Below are positions 12,222-24,155 of a stretch of 64,000 bases of DNA, in pieces. Made by a program: the position numbers and the translations under genes. Positions within the stretch are counted from its first letter, which is position 1. Every line of letters starts with the position of its first letter. The notes beneath the pieces are model-generated. The model worked only from the letters and a program-made list of their open reading frames with translations. It made no database searches and was not told the origin of the DNA. Location of the stretch: contig NC_086384.1 of the NCBI RefSeq assembly GCF_036588685.1, forward strand, positions 10,864,195-10,928,194, written 5' to 3'. Origin of the DNA: Mytilus trossulus (Eukaryota > Mollusca > Bivalvia > Mytilida > Mytilidae).

Positions 12222-13794
12222 TTAGCGCCATGTGTCGCATAGGGCGCGAATGGAAGCCTTCCATCTGAGTCTATCTGCTGCTGCTTGTTGTGCTTCTCCC
12301 CATGTTCTCCATCCAAATTCTGTTCTTTCCTTATCTACCATTCGTCTTCAAGTTTCTTTTGGTCTTCCTACATTTCTCTTTCCTGGTGGTGTCCATGTCA
12401 AGGCGATTCTACAATCATTCCAAGGGTCCATCCTCAGGATGTGACCTATCCAACTCCATCTTCTGATCTTATTGGTGTTGGTTATGCTGCACATGTTGGC
12501 TTTTTGTAGCAGTTCTGCGTTGGATACCATAGTTGGCCAAAATATCTTAAAGATTCTACGCAAGTTCCTGGTGTTGAAGGTGTTAAGTCTATCCCCATCT
12601 CTCTTGCTTATCTTCCAACATTCTGCCCTATATAGCAACACTGATATCACATTGCTTTTATAAATTTTCATTTTGGTGTTTCTACTGTATTGGTTTGATG
12701 TCCATATTTTTCTTAGCTTATAGTATGCTGTTCTTGCTTTTTTAATTCTATTCCTTATGTCAGATGTTGCATTGTCGTTGGTATCTATGACCGATCCAAG
12801 GTATGTGAAGCTGTCTACTATCTCTAGTTCTTCGTTGTTCAATGTGATCGGCTGGATGTTTGTTGCCTTTACACACATTATTTTGCTCTTTTTCTTGTTT
12901 ATTTCTAAGCCAGTTGTTTTAGCTATCTTTTGTATATAATCTGTTTTAGCTTGCAGCTGTGTTCTTGTTGCTGATAGGAGAGCAATATCATCTGCAAAAT
13001 CAAGATCTTCTAATACCTCTAGTCTTCCCCAGTTGATACCTCGCTTTTTCTGTGTTGTTTGCTTCATTGTCCAATCTATAACCAGTAAGAAAAGGAATCC
13101 AGACATTACACACCCTTGTCTGACTCCTGATTTAATGTGGAACCATTCCGAATGTTTACCCTCATGTTCGACTACACAACTGAAGTGATCATAAAATGCT
13201 TGTACCATCCTGATTATTTTACTTGGGATTCCATAGTTTGCCATGATCTTTTTTTAAGGTTTCTTGATGGATAGTGTCAAATGCTCTTCTGAAGTCGATG
13301 AAGTTGATAAATAGGGGGCTGTTGCATTCAATGCATTGTTCTATAATATTTCTAAGGATGAATATTTGGTTGATACAGCCTCGACCTCTTCGGAACCCAG
13401 CTTGTTCTTTACGCAGTATGTTGTCAATAGCATCTTTAATTCTGTTGGTGATGATTCTGCAGAGGACCTTCCAAGGTACAGATAGTAATGTTATTCTTCT
13501 CCAGTTTTCACACTCTTCTAAATTTCCTTTTTTTGAGAGTTTGATTATAATTCCCTTTTGCCAGTCTGTTGGTATTTCAATTTTTGTAAATAAACGGCAA
13601 AAGACTTTTGCTATTGTGCCTACATCAGTTTTCAAAAGTTCAGCTTGTATGTTGTCAATACCTGGAGCCTTACCATTACTGAGTGCCTTTATACTCTTTA
13701 TTATCTCTTCTATGGTTGGTGGTTCAATATTCATATCGACAGCATCTGAAGGCTGAATATCGGCTAGTACTGGTGGATCTTTCGCATTTAAAAT
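12222..13794 (-). pseudogene. RTE ORF, part 2: reverse transcriptase and C-terminal domain
   Basis: Continuation of the RTE polyprotein. The fingers motif NGKAPGIDNIQAELLK and the GFRRGRG motif lie in the first frame (13219-13734). GVRQGCVMSGFLF and the catalytic FADD (about 12989) lie in the next. A 7-base T run on the plus strand (13249-13255) marks a one-base frameshift between them. The C-terminus has the IRRWSWIGHILRM segment usual in RTE proteins. A TGA at 12348-12350 replaces the Trp codon expected after GRPKET; the frame then continues about 40 codons to the natural TAA at 12222-12224. Lesions therefore total one frameshift and one nonsense here, plus the TAG upstream. Confidence 0.85.
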
Positions 13795-15225
13795 CTATTC
13801 AAAGTGTTCTTTCCATCTCTCTAACTGTTCCTTCTCGTTGGTTATTATATGTCCCTCTTTTGACTTTACAGGTCTGTTCCCTCTCATGCTGCTGTTGGAA
13901 ATTTTCTTACTCAGCATATATAGCTTGTTCTGCTCTCCTCTATTTGCTGCCTCTTCTGCAATATTATCAATATATTTTCTCTTATCATCTCTTGTACTAA
14001 ATTTTACCTCCTTGTTCTTATCCTTATAATCTTTCTCAAGTTTTTCTTTCTGTCTTTGTGATCTTGTAGCATTGATTTTTTGTTTTATCTCTCTACGTTC
14101 TTGGATTTTATGGATACTGTTGGTAGTAATCCACTCGGGTTGTTTCCTGTCTTTAAATCCCAGTGTTTGTTCACCAACCTCACATATTGCTTGTTTGATA
14201 TCTAGCCACTGTTCTTCTATGCCTTCTGTTTCTCCCAATATCTGAAATCTGTTCCTTAACTCCAGTTTGAACTCTTGTGCAACTTTTGGTATCTTTAGCT
14301 TATCTGTGTCATATCTTTTTTTCTGTCCCTGAGTTACTCTCTGTCTATAAAGTTTAAGTTTAACTCTGGATATAAGTAGTTCGTGGTCACTACCAACATC
14401 AGCGCCTCTATATGACCGTACATCTTCCATAGATCTTCTAAACCTTTTGTCAATCGTGATGTGATCAATCTGATTCTTGATGTTTCCGTCTGGTGACGTC
14501 CATGTATATTTATGAATATCTTTATGTTGGAATATGCTGGAGCAAATTACAAAGTTGTTTGTCTGACAATAATCCCGAAATAATTCTCCGTTCTCATTGA
14601 TAACACCATACCCGTTCTTCCCCATTACATCTTCATATCCAACATTATCTGATCCTATCTTTGCATTCATGTCACCCATTACAATTATCATATCATGTTT
14701 ATGAACTTTTGCTGTTACATCGTTCAAGGTTTGGTAGAATTCCTCTTTTACTTCATCAGAAGCGTCATTCGTTGGTGCATAACACTGTATTATGGTCAAC
14801 TTTATATGTCTTGAAAAAAATCGAGCTGTTATTATTCTTTCATTAATAGGTTGCCATTCAATGAGTGTTTTTCTGTTTGCTTTTGATATAATAAGTGCTA
14901 CTCCATACTCATGTCTTTCTGTTTGTCCTGAGTATAGTAACGTCTCACCACCTCTGAGGTTGATCTTTCCTGTTCCGGTCCAACGACATTCACTAATACC
15001 CAATACATCAATTCCATAGTTGTTCATTTCATTTACTACCTGGTATGTCTTTCCAGGTGCATACATTGTTCTAACATTCCAGCATCCGACCTTGATCTGT
15101 TTTCTTGGGTGAACCAAAGGTTCTCTCCTGATGTTTGCTTCCAATTGATTCTGGATTTGGCCAACATCATTCATTAAACCTTCTAACTGATTTCTGTTTT
15201 CCGGTCTCACCTCGGTATTTTCCAT
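13795..15225 (-). pseudogene. RTE ORF, part 1: APE-like endonuclease
   Basis: This 476-codon frame is the N-terminal half of the RTE polyprotein, which would nick target DNA to prime reverse transcription. The exonuclease-endonuclease-phosphatase fold spans about residues 45-290. Its catalytic motifs appear intact: CWNVRTM with N50, GISECRW with E79, MGDMN with D185 and N187, and VGSDHELL with D280/H281. The C-terminal 120 residues are rich in Lys/Arg and form the linker to the RT. The frame ends at an in-frame TAG (13795-13797) directly after RWKEHFE; the same frame continues into the RT, so the TAG is a nonsense mutation, not the natural end. The ATG at 15225 is chosen because the frame upstream enters the 5' UTR. 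Confidence 0.85.
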
Positions 15226-15791
15226 CAGAAAAGTCGTTCTTCCATTTCGCGTTTCTGTAACTTTAAAGTTTTTTACAAGGATAGGTTGTTGGCCTATCGC
15301 TCAATCCCCAACCTGGAGAACCAGAGAATCTTTACTCAAGGTTTCTTTCCTATAGATCCATTGCCGACCAAGGCTGACGAGTCAAATCTACCCGGTATTT
15401 TATATCAGAGTTTTCTTCTCCTATATGAATTGCCTTTCAAGGCTGACGACTTTCATCTAGCCGGCAATTAACCCATAGCTGGGGCAAGGTTGATGAGTGC
15501 TAGGGCGTATCCACACGCCGTTGGGCCTACACACTTCATCTCTAGGGTCCTTGCTACTCCGAGATCCTCTACAGTAAGGCCTAGGACACAAGGTCCTAGT
15601 TACCGTGTGCTGTCGCGGGGAGGCACTGTAGAAGTCTTGTTAGTGTAGAGGCTATGTACTGGCAAGAAAGATTTACGCACTCGGCTTTCTTTTCACCTAT
15701 GAATATAAGCTATCCAGCGGCAGTTTAAGAGTCTATGACTCCCAACTGGACTAGGCGCATACACAAACCTGTGGCAACACCACCAGCACAC
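15226..15791 (-). other. RTE LINE 5' UTR
   Basis: The base composition is clearly richer in G+C than the surroundings. It ends exactly at the 13 bp target duplication (15792-15804). RTE-like leader blocks such as TTGGCCTATCGCTCAATCCC (15290) are present. It presumably holds an internal promoter, but no promoter motif can be assigned by eye. Confidence 0.55.
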
Positions 15792-15804
15792 ACTATATCT
15801 ATAC

Positions 15805-17154
15805 AGCGGAACGTTAAACTCAAAGATAATACTGTTTCGGTTTATTCTTTTGTTATTTGTTTCATTAAAACATTCAACCGCTAAGGCAACGTTTCAATAT
15901 TTGATACTTGTGAATAAAAACCCCTCATTTTCTCTAATCAGATTACATTTAGCTTCAATATGGGTAAAATACATTAAAGCAATTCAAAGTCTTAAAGTTT
16001 AGACGAATTAAATGGACTTATAGCCGAACAATATCAACAAGGATGTTACAGTGGAGGTAGAATAAGTCGCACTTTTTGCCGCCGACTCAGCCAAACATTT
16101 GTTTAAATCCTATTTTGAGGAGATTGTCGAATGAAAATGAAAACATAAAAATAAATTGTAACTCACAAAAGAACACTGATTATGGTATTCGATTCTAAAG
16201 AGATTCACAAAATTTGACAACCAAAAGAATAATGAAAAATACAAGACTGAAAATGTTATTGTCCTGTGTTGTATGTAAACATAAAATTATTCTCGTAATT
16301 ATTGGAAACCATTGTTTTAAATTGATACACATTTAATTATTTGGTCATTCTCAATCGAATATGAGTACCCTTTAGATGATATCGTTCATTTTTGTTTTAT
16401 TCTGGTTAAGCTACATAGAATACGGTAGGGTTTTGTATAAGACAACTACAAATTGACATGGATTTTAGAAAAGTAGGTCACCGCACGGTAACCATAAACA
16501 AAACCCTTAATTATATTCAGCTATTAAACGCACTGACAAGACAAAATGAGAAAGAGAAAAACTGTCAGATTTATGACAAAACTATAAACGAAAATCCAAT
16601 TCCCCTGATTTTTTTGTTTATTATTATGCGAATGAAAACATACATTTCTGTTGAACTTGCACGCAAGAAAGGGTTATATATTTCTGAAAGATTAACTGAC
16701 GTTTGCGTGCTTTTAATCAACTCGGTTACACAAATTCGAACATTTACATTCCAGTTCAGTGGTAAATTTGATGAAAGTTTGTCAGACGTGAAGACAAGTT
16801 TTAAAAAAGTCTTCATTTTGTATTAATAATGTCTTCATTTGTCTATAGTATCAAAAACTGTTCTTCGAAGTCAGCTTCCTGGAAAGACATTTACTTTAAT
16901 TTGAGTAATGGAAAACTCTATAATCAGAACATTCATTGAATGGACGTTACTTGTACAAATCGTGACAATTGAAAATCAGGCATATAACCCAATGGAATAA
17001 GCAACGAAAGCTTATTAGCTTATTAGTAGTGTATTTTCTGGTTATTGTGATTAGGGTGTTGCGGATATGAGTGTGGCTTTGTATTTCAATTATGTTACTG
17101 ATTATTTTTAGGAGGACTGAGGGAAATGAACATTTGTTGGTTTTTTTCTAGTAA
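15805..17154. other. No gene recognised
   Basis: A+T-rich. The 122-codon frame at 16458-16826 and its antisense shadow have no domain, and neither shows codon structure I can distinguish from chance. Confidence 0.45.
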
Positions 17155-17315
17155 ATAAAATTGAGAATGGAAATGGGGAATGTGTCAAAGAGACAACAAC
17201 CCGACCAAAGAAAAAAACAACAGCAGAAGGTCACCAACAGGTCTTCAATGTAGCGAGAAATTCCCGCATCAGGAGGTGTCCTTCAGCTGGCACCTAAACA
17301 AATATATACTAGTTT
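17155..17315 (-). mobile_element. Penelope-like element 3' end, short truncated copy
   Basis: AATGGGGAATGTGTCAAAGA and GGTCACCAACAGGTCTTCAA match, in reverse orientation, the last 150 bases of the Penelope-like element at 33593-35522. It is truncated on its 5' side just past ACAAATATATACTAGTT. Confidence 0.75.
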
Positions 17316-17759
17316 TATATATAATTTTTGTTTTATGGATTTTTTTCAGTTTTGGGTTTCAAGAAAGGCGAATATTCAAGTTATGGTCTAATAATCCCTA
17401 AACAGAACCAAACAAATGTGTAAAACAAAGTATAATCACAAATTAAAAATCGTCCTCCCAGAAGTTTTTTTTTCAAATATAATTATTCATACTATTTACT
17501 TCATTTTAGAGTACCATTCCTTTCGTTTTTGTTTGTGCACTTTGTCTTTATGCCTTTTTGTATACAAAAAAAGAAGATGTGGTATGATTGCCAATGAGAC
17601 AACTCGCCTTTGTCGTTAGATTTGTGTGTTTTTTTATGATTAAGGTTATGTTGACTGCAGGACCTCTACTTGTGACATTTATGACTTTCGAACAGCGGTT
17701 TACTACTGTTACATTTATTAACGTATTATGTCTGTTTGTTTTGTTCACATATTGATGTC

Positions 17760-18440
17760 AATATAACGTACTGACATAAAAGTGAGAGGTTTAGCTAGCT
17801 ATAAAAAAAATCATGTTTAATCCACCATTTTCTACATCTAAAAATGCATGTTCAGGAATATCGCAGATGTTTTCAATTCATTTGAGTTTCAGCTTTTGAT
17901 TTTACCATTTGTTCACGGACTTCTTTTTAAAATTTGTTCAGAGTTCGTTTTTGTTGCTATTTTACTTGTTTGTACCTACAAACACTGGCGTGATGCTATG
18001 CTTCAAAGAATGATAAATAATTGTAATGATTAGTTCATTCAAGTTTTCCTTTTGCATAATTTTATTACTTCGTATGATAAATCTCACATTGTAGATTACT
18101 AAATTAAAATTGTTCAGCTATTGGACACTTATCTAATAGAAAACAAACGTGTCCATTAAGACATTTTCTATACGGTTTATCCTAAATTATACATTAGTAT
18201 TAGATTAATTAAAGGTTCCTAGATTTTCAAAGTGGTACAACATCAAATGTCATGATGATCTAGCGAGTTAAGTATACAAATTAATGGATGATTACAAAAT
18301 AGGAAATTTCCTCCTCGCTGTTTATCACTGTAAAGTATGACAAAAATATAGAATGATTTGTTGAATTTTTTTTTATTATTCAATCTTAGAATGCTGTTTG
18401 TGAAGAATCAAGTTTCTTTAAGATATCGGTCAAAGTTTGC
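17760..18440 (+). repeat. Segmental duplication A, left portion
   Basis: From about 18030 this matches 27130-27560. Shared blocks include CCTAAATTATACATTAGTAT (18181 and 27312), GACAAAAATATAGAATGATT versus GACAAAGGTATAGAATGATT, and CAATCTTAGAATGCTGTTTG (18381 and 27518). A possible 61-codon frame at 17848-18033 is not conserved in the partner and is not called. Confidence 0.6.
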
Positions 18441-18676
18441 CTGTACTACAGAAACTATTAAATATTCATTAAGTATATGGACGTACTTATGAATATAATT
18501 ATTTTCTGTGACTGTATCTTACATTAATTTGTAGGATCCTTTACTATAGATAATTTAGCTGATCTGTAACAATAACATCTTCATGCCTTATATATCATGT
18601 ACTGTAGTACGCCGCTAGATTAAAACTGACGTGGAAAGGTAACACATGCCCACCGAAAGCTCTTTTTATGAGAGCC

Positions 18677-18858
18677 CAGGTGGTCGTGTGGTCTAGCGGG
18701 ACGGCTGAAGTGCAGGCGATTTGGTGTCACGATATCACAGTAGCATGGGTTCGAATTCCGGCGACGGAAGAACCAAAAATTTGCGAAAGCAAATTTACAG
18801 ATCTAACATTGTTGGGTTGATGTTTAGACGAGTTATATATATATATATATAAATATAT
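18677..18858 (+). mobile_element. tRNA-derived SINE with (TA)n tail
   Basis: The tRNA-like head carries an A box, TGGTCTAGCGGG (18689-18700), and a B box, GGTTCGAATTCC (18748-18759, one extra T relative to consensus). These are internal RNA polymerase III promoter elements. The head is followed by a non-tRNA body (ACATTGTTGGGTTGATGTTT) and a (TA)n tail at 18834-18851. It cannot fold as a complete functional tRNA because the region between the boxes is abnormal. A related body-plus-(TA)n piece occurs at 19324-19425. Confidence 0.7.
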
Positions 18859-19323
18859 TCAAAATTCCAGAGTCTATCTAAAACTGAGGGTAAATTATAT
18901 GGCCTTCTAAATACCGTTTCGATGCCTGACCTCACTGAAGAGACATTTATTGTCGAACTACGGATCTGTTGTACTAAAAAATATTGACACCTTATTTTTG
19001 TGGCATAATATCTAGGCCACAAGTTTATTGTTTTCTGTTTAGTATCAAATTTATATTAAGATCCATTTTGTAACATCTTGTGATCAATTTTATTTGACAA
19101 TCGCCAATGGCAGTCGGCAGGGTTAAAGAACATCAGTTGTTCGACCTGTTAGTCGAATGCGTTTTGTTTAAACATACTTTTTCACTTTTTTGTTTTTTTG
19201 GAAAATGTTGTTTGTAATGTATTTAGACCCTTCTTCAACGAAATTTGTTTCACATGCACACGTTTGAAAATTGCGGTTTTTATCCAACGCAATCATAGGT
19301 TCGAAAGTAGTTTTCAATTTAGA

Positions 19324-19388
19324 CTTGTTTATATATATATATATATATCAAATCTACTCTGACATCATTAGGTTGATTTTCTAGGCAC

Positions 19389-19425
<37 letters not shown>
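19324..19425 (+). repeat. (TA)n microsatellites around a degenerate SINE tail
   Basis: Two (TA)n runs (about 19329-19348 and 19391-19422) flank a segment, GACATCATTAGGTTGATTTT, that resembles the SINE body at 18808-18827. Confidence 0.5.
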
Positions 19426-19746
19426 TTTAGGAAACTACCCTTTTACAACGGAGGCACTTGCAGACAGGGTACCAACAAATGCATCAGCAACTATGATCAT
19501 ATACAATGAATGATGTACAATGAAATAAAATAAACATAGGACAATATCAAAGTTAAAACTAATTCCGTTTTTTTTTAAACAAGTCAACATTCATGTAAAA
19601 CATAACAGCATTATATATTGATATAAAATCTCATCGTTTAAAGATAATATCAATAATGTTCGTGTTCGTCAACTCAAACGAACATAAAATATTTATAATT
19701 AAAAACCAAACACTATTTGGGATATCAGCTCGCCTGGACAGTACAT

Positions 19747-21311
19747 TTAAGCATCTGTACACTTACCAAAACCATCATCAAGGTACAATACTACATCTAT
19801 ACCGTTTTCAATCCAATATTTTACCATAGGTCTCAGACATTTTGTATATATATATGGGCCCGTACATATACCAAATACTAAAACTGTAAAACAATAAAAT
19901 CTATTGTTCCATCTACAACCTAAAAAGGTTTGTTGCTGCGGACAAATGTCCAAATGAAAATATAAAGAACTTTAATCAAATTTATACATGTACGAATCTC
20001 TCTGAAAATACTGAACTGCTATCTTCCAATCTTCAAATTTTATTTTGTCTTTCTTGATTGATTTGTTTAAAACAGATAAGTCAAGAATAAACCGTTCTTT
20101 GCCAAACTTTTGAATCGCTACGCTTAATGGATTGACAATATGAGGTTGAAATGGTACTTCAACAACACAACCTGTAGAAACTAACTCAGAAACAGTCTGA
20201 TTGACAAATGATTCGTTCATCAGTGCCGATTTGTTATTCTTGAGAAACATTTTTACCGGCGGGTCAATAAATGGAATGACATAACCGTTACTTATTGTGT
20301 CAATAACAAAGGAATTTGCTCCAATACTTTCCCAAAATTTTACATGCTTGGCTAACCTTCCTTTAACACCCGTAAATGACATGAAATTATGACTAATTTC
20401 TTCAAAATAATGAATTTGAGTTAAGAAATTATCTCATTCATACTGTGACTCATATTCACATTCAAAACAATCTTTATCAGTAAAATTATACTTATCATTT
20501 ACATTGCTGGGTGCATCTGCTGATTTACTTGAGATTGGCAACTTCAGATGATCCGGCACCAACGGATCCAGATTTGAGGGGCAATTTTTTCTACAATGCT
20601 CGAACTGCTTACACAAAAGAAGCACATGTCCCACTGGCACGGCTCACGCCGTGCGACACTGTTACGAAAGGGCTGCCTCTGAAACTGTTGGTTGTAGGTA
20701 GGATTAGCATAGGTTTCGGCTTGTGGAAATCTGGGTTTGTTGGAATACGGACGACCTTTAGTCTTGTCTTTCATCTTGCACATAGCTCGAATATCCGGCT
20801 AGCGAATTTTCTTCTCATCTTCACTGTCAGAAGCAATATCATTGGACTTATACTCACGGACAATTGACCATCCTGCAGGTGAAGAATCGGCTATCCGTAT
20901 AAGCTTATTACGGCCTTTAACTTTATCCAGCAAATCCAGAACAACACGAATACTCTGTGCCTCTGTTGACGATATTGACTTGTAGAGCTTATTGAGGTCA
21001 TTCACAATTTCTTCGTTAAACTTAAATTGAATTCGGTTTCCTTCGTGCTTGAACTTGATGGAGACTTTCTCTTTTATCTTCTTGGTCATCGCGTCTTGTT
21101 CACGTACCAATTTGGATTCAAGGCTATCCATTTTCCCGTTCATGTACAACTTGAATAGAGAAAACTTGTCATGTAAGTCCCTATCAGAAGATGATGTGTG
21201 TGCATCATCACTGCTTTTATCAGGTGTCGAGTGGTCTTGTAGAAGTAAACTTTCTTCTCTTTGTTCGGCCATATTGAAGAGAATGACCAGACTGAACTGT
21301 CCAAAATGCAA
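19747..21311 (-). pseudogene. DIRS-like retrotransposon, gag and RT remnant
   Basis: A minus-strand chain of frames. First (21311-20799) comes a hydrophilic gag-like protein beginning at an internal MAEQ. Next is a zinc knuckle of the CX2CX4HX4C type near 20600, split by an apparent 2-base GT insertion. Then comes an RT start with GCVVEVP and RFILDLSVLN, and finally an RT core with FTVLVFGICTGPYIYTKCLR and the catalytic box VLYLDDG. The YLDDG form and the gag-to-RT spacing point to DIRS-type elements. Lesions: TAG at 20799, the zinc-knuckle frameshift, TGA at 20434, TAA at 19972 and TAA at 19747. Sequence after YLDDG is lost: no RNase H, methylase or tyrosine recombinase is visible. A Gypsy relative is the alternative. 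Confidence 0.7.
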
Positions 21312-21609
21312 GCGTCGAATGACACATCATTACACACAGATTTACTGTTACAATTCTTCCCGCTTATATTAGCTCGTGAAATACTTATTACTCTACAGTA
21401 TACCTTAAACCAGTATATCTAGTCAAGTGACAAATGTCACAACAAATACACGTGTTCTTTATTACATTGACAAATACATTTAAGTTGCACGCATTAATCA
21501 AAGTTAGCTTAATTTTCCAAAATTGAAGATCTGTAAGTGAACATTAAACAGTTTCCGGGACAAGTTTGCAATTCCGCTGAGTGCAAAAGTTGTCACCTTA
21601 ATTTTTTAG

Positions 21610-21925
21610 TTTTGACTAAAAAGATTTCCTGGAGGGAATTTGCTGCATGAGTATTTTCTTCGAGGAAATTCTATTTCCTTCTAGGAAATTCTATTTTCTT
21701 TGAGGAAATTTGCGGCATCAAATTTTCATTTGAGGACATTTTGTCAACTACAATGTCCGATGAGGAAATTTTTGACGAACACTTTTCCTTAAAGGAAAAA
21801 TCAAGACTATAAATTTCCTCTATTGAAAAACATTGTTCCCCAAATTTCCTCTAAGGAAATTTCTGTACATCAAATTTTCCCGAAGGAAATGTTTTCCCCT
21901 ATTTTTTCTATCTGGAAATTTTATA
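21610..21925. repeat. Array of short palindromes (TTTCC...GGAAA)
   Basis: About ten small inverted repeats built from TTTCCT and AGGAAA arms (for example TTTCCTTCTAGGAAA at 21674 and AATTTCCTCTAAGGAAATTT at 21843) follow each other every 20-45 bases. Spacers differ in sequence, so this is not a simple satellite and not CRISPR-like. It lies just outside the DIRS-like remnant. Confidence 0.65.
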
Positions 21926-22129
21926 ACAGTTCAAAGTTTTATAAATGTTTAGATGTTATTTGATAACAAAATCGAGAAGGAGATATGATAAGTCAATAAA
22001 ATTATTCCAAACCCGTTAAATTACGATTTATTTTTATTTATAAAAGAATAGGGTTATATGCATTCTGGACACTTTAGTCAAAGAACATCATTGACTTACC
22101 CCAAAAATAAAAAATGTACATCCAATTAC

Positions 22130-22930
22130 ACGTTTTTAGAATACGTTTAGCAAGGAAATATTTTTTTGGGTTAATAACGCCTCATAACTAAATATTAATA
22201 ACAAATTCTCATATGCTCCTATTGCAGACTTTTTATGCATTAAATTTCAGTAGTTTAAAGCAGAGACGTACAAATATATCTGTTTGAAGCTTTTGGACAA
22301 ATATATCTAAAAAAATAAAAACTATAATAACATTGATATATGTAACAAAAAAGGATACCCATTTTACTGCAATAAATGTAAATTTCGACATATAATGATA
22401 GCTCTGTCAAACATTTTTGAAAATCAAAAATCTACTAAAAACATTGTAAACCAAAAGGATCCTGGACAAGGGATCAAATCGTTGCATGTCAGACAGTATA
22501 ATGTTGATCAAATATGATGAACGGTCAAATGATTTGTTCATTCTGACCACGGACATTTACTAGGTTGATTTGTAGTCTGAAGATAAAGTGAATGATAATT
22601 ACAAACACGATATATCGAGGTATAAGTTAGATAACATTTATTGTCAATATTACTTGAATCTTATATTGTACATCATATTTATGCAATGCACACTTAATTA
22701 AGGTTTGAATGTTTGTTTTCTGTTAGAAACGACAAGGAACTGCGTAATTCTATAAATTAGCCTCAAATCATTAGTACATAGTGTTGACATTTAACATTTC
22801 TAAACAGCATTCAATATTTAATGTAATATGTCCACAGTAATGAGACATAGTTGTTGATAATATGCATTTATTTACATTTGTGTTTTCCGTTGTATGAAGC
22901 AATGTATTTATAACTGCGATCTCCAAGTCT
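22130..22930 (+). repeat. Segmental duplication A, right portion
   Basis: Matches 28285-29105. Shared blocks include GATAATTACAAACACGAT (22592 and 28676), TATTACTTGAATC (22649 and 28721), and TAACTGCGATCTCC (22910 and 29090). The material between the two portions (18440-22130) is mainly insertions absent from the partner. Confidence 0.6.
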
Positions 22931-24000
22931 ATTTTCAATACTGTGTACTAGCCACTGAATGATGACACAATAGCTCAAAAGAAATGGAAAAGGACTGACT
23001 TTATTGTCAGGCTTTTTCTCGTGAACTGATTTTAGTTGTGATTTCATTAACATTTTTCTTTACATAATTCAGTTTTTCTTCATGATTTAGCAAGTGTTAA
23101 CATATGTTTATCTGTAAGCTCAATGATCGATGAAATGAAACAAACAAGTAGGTTTGTTTTATTTCTAATTGTTAATTGTCATTTTTTTTAGATAATAATC
23201 ATCAGTACAAGTTCATCATTCGTAATTCTAATATGACGTGCTTCTTTAGCTTTGAAAACAACACTTTGATAAAATTCTCGATAAAATATACTAAGCACAG
23301 ACTCAGAGATATACATAATATTAGATGTTACAATATACTTCCCACGAAAATCTACATGTATTGGAACCTATTTGAAGACCCTTTGTCTATTTTATTGTTT
23401 TAAAAAGTGCAATGAAAAAAAGACAAAATGACTTTTATTCTTATTCGTATGCATTATAAAAAGAAGTAATGCACAAGAGCTCGGAGAAATCAACAAAATA
23501 AAAATAAAATAAAATTCTGCGAAAGTCTATTAATCTTTTTGGCGCATATAATTCATTTCAACACATGACGTCATAAAAATGAGACCGCTAAAATTGAACG
23601 TTTTCTGTTTCGTGAACCAGCGGAATTCGTATGATATTGTATTAAACTGATTTTTGAGGTAGGTTTTGTTTTATTTTATTTTCTATTACCTTATTCGCAT
23701 ATTTACTCATTTCAGCAAATCAACATGACGGCTCCTTCGTTACAAAATGTCAACTTTGGATTTGACGGAAGCGTATTAGAAATACATGAAAATTTAAAAT
23801 GGCAAATGTTGGCTTTGAGAATTTAAAGAACTAAAAAAAATTTCAAACAGTTATTCACGACAAAACATACCCAAGCTACATATTTATAAAGATTTTTGAG
23901 CTTTATCTAACAGGGAGTAAAAAGGAACAGCCATACACACAGCATACCCACCCTCGCTTCACTTTTTTTAATTACCGTATTTACCCTATGAGAATCGAAA
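22931..24000. other. No gene recognised
   Basis: Frames at 22868-23053 and 23176-23403 are short and motif-free. A TGACGTCA palindrome lies near 23567, with no gene next to it to give it meaning. Confidence 0.45.
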
Positions 24001-24155
24001 TAATTCATGGAAGCCATAGATTGTTGAAACGTTACACATGGCTTGGGCCGTGATATTCTTTAATTTTATCCCTTGCTAACGCTCAGGATAAAATTCGAAT
24101 ATTACGGTCCAGGCCATATGTAAATTTCCATCAATATATGGCTTCCATGAATTAT
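24001..24155. mobile_element. Long-hairpin MITE
   Basis: Two arms of about 70 bases (24001-24070 and 24085-24155) are inverted copies at roughly 80-85 percent identity around a 14-base loop. The outer tips are AATTCATGGAAGCCATA and TATGGCTTCCATGAATT. No target duplication is clear. Confidence 0.65.

Larger units (their letters stand above)
12203..15791 (-). mobile_element. RTE-type non-LTR retrotransposon, near full length
   Basis: This 3.59 kb minus-strand element lies between 13 bp direct repeats. Reading 5' to 3' it has a G+C-richer 5' UTR of about 570 bases (15226-15791), one long ORF with an APE-like endonuclease and a reverse transcriptase, and a very short 3' UTR ending in two TTGTAAG units. 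A single ORF, no gag-like ORF1, a short 3' end and a simple-repeat tail are the RTE (BovB-like) layout. The copy is inactive: two nonsense codons and one frameshift interrupt the ORF. Confidence 0.8.

Noticed and set aside
12232-12939. Several plus-strand frames rich in Ser, Leu and Phe
   Set aside because: Antisense to the RTE RT C-terminal region.
13274-13756. A 160-codon plus-strand frame
   Set aside because: It is the antisense shadow of the RTE reverse transcriptase.
16458-16826. A 122-codon plus-strand frame
   Set aside because: No domain or start context, and it overlaps an 81-codon antisense frame of similar quality; probably chance.
18677-18771. A tRNA gene
   Set aside because: The A and B boxes are present, but the spacing, the anticodon-arm region and the extra base in the B box do not give a proper cloverleaf, and a SINE body with a (TA)n tail follows.
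21610-21925. CRISPR-like array
   Set aside because: The repeated arms are only 6-8 bases, with irregular spacing and imperfect repeats.
23560-23575. CRE-like TGACGTCA as a promoter element
   Set aside because: No gene or transcription start can be placed near it; the same octamer also occurs at 50818 without a gene.
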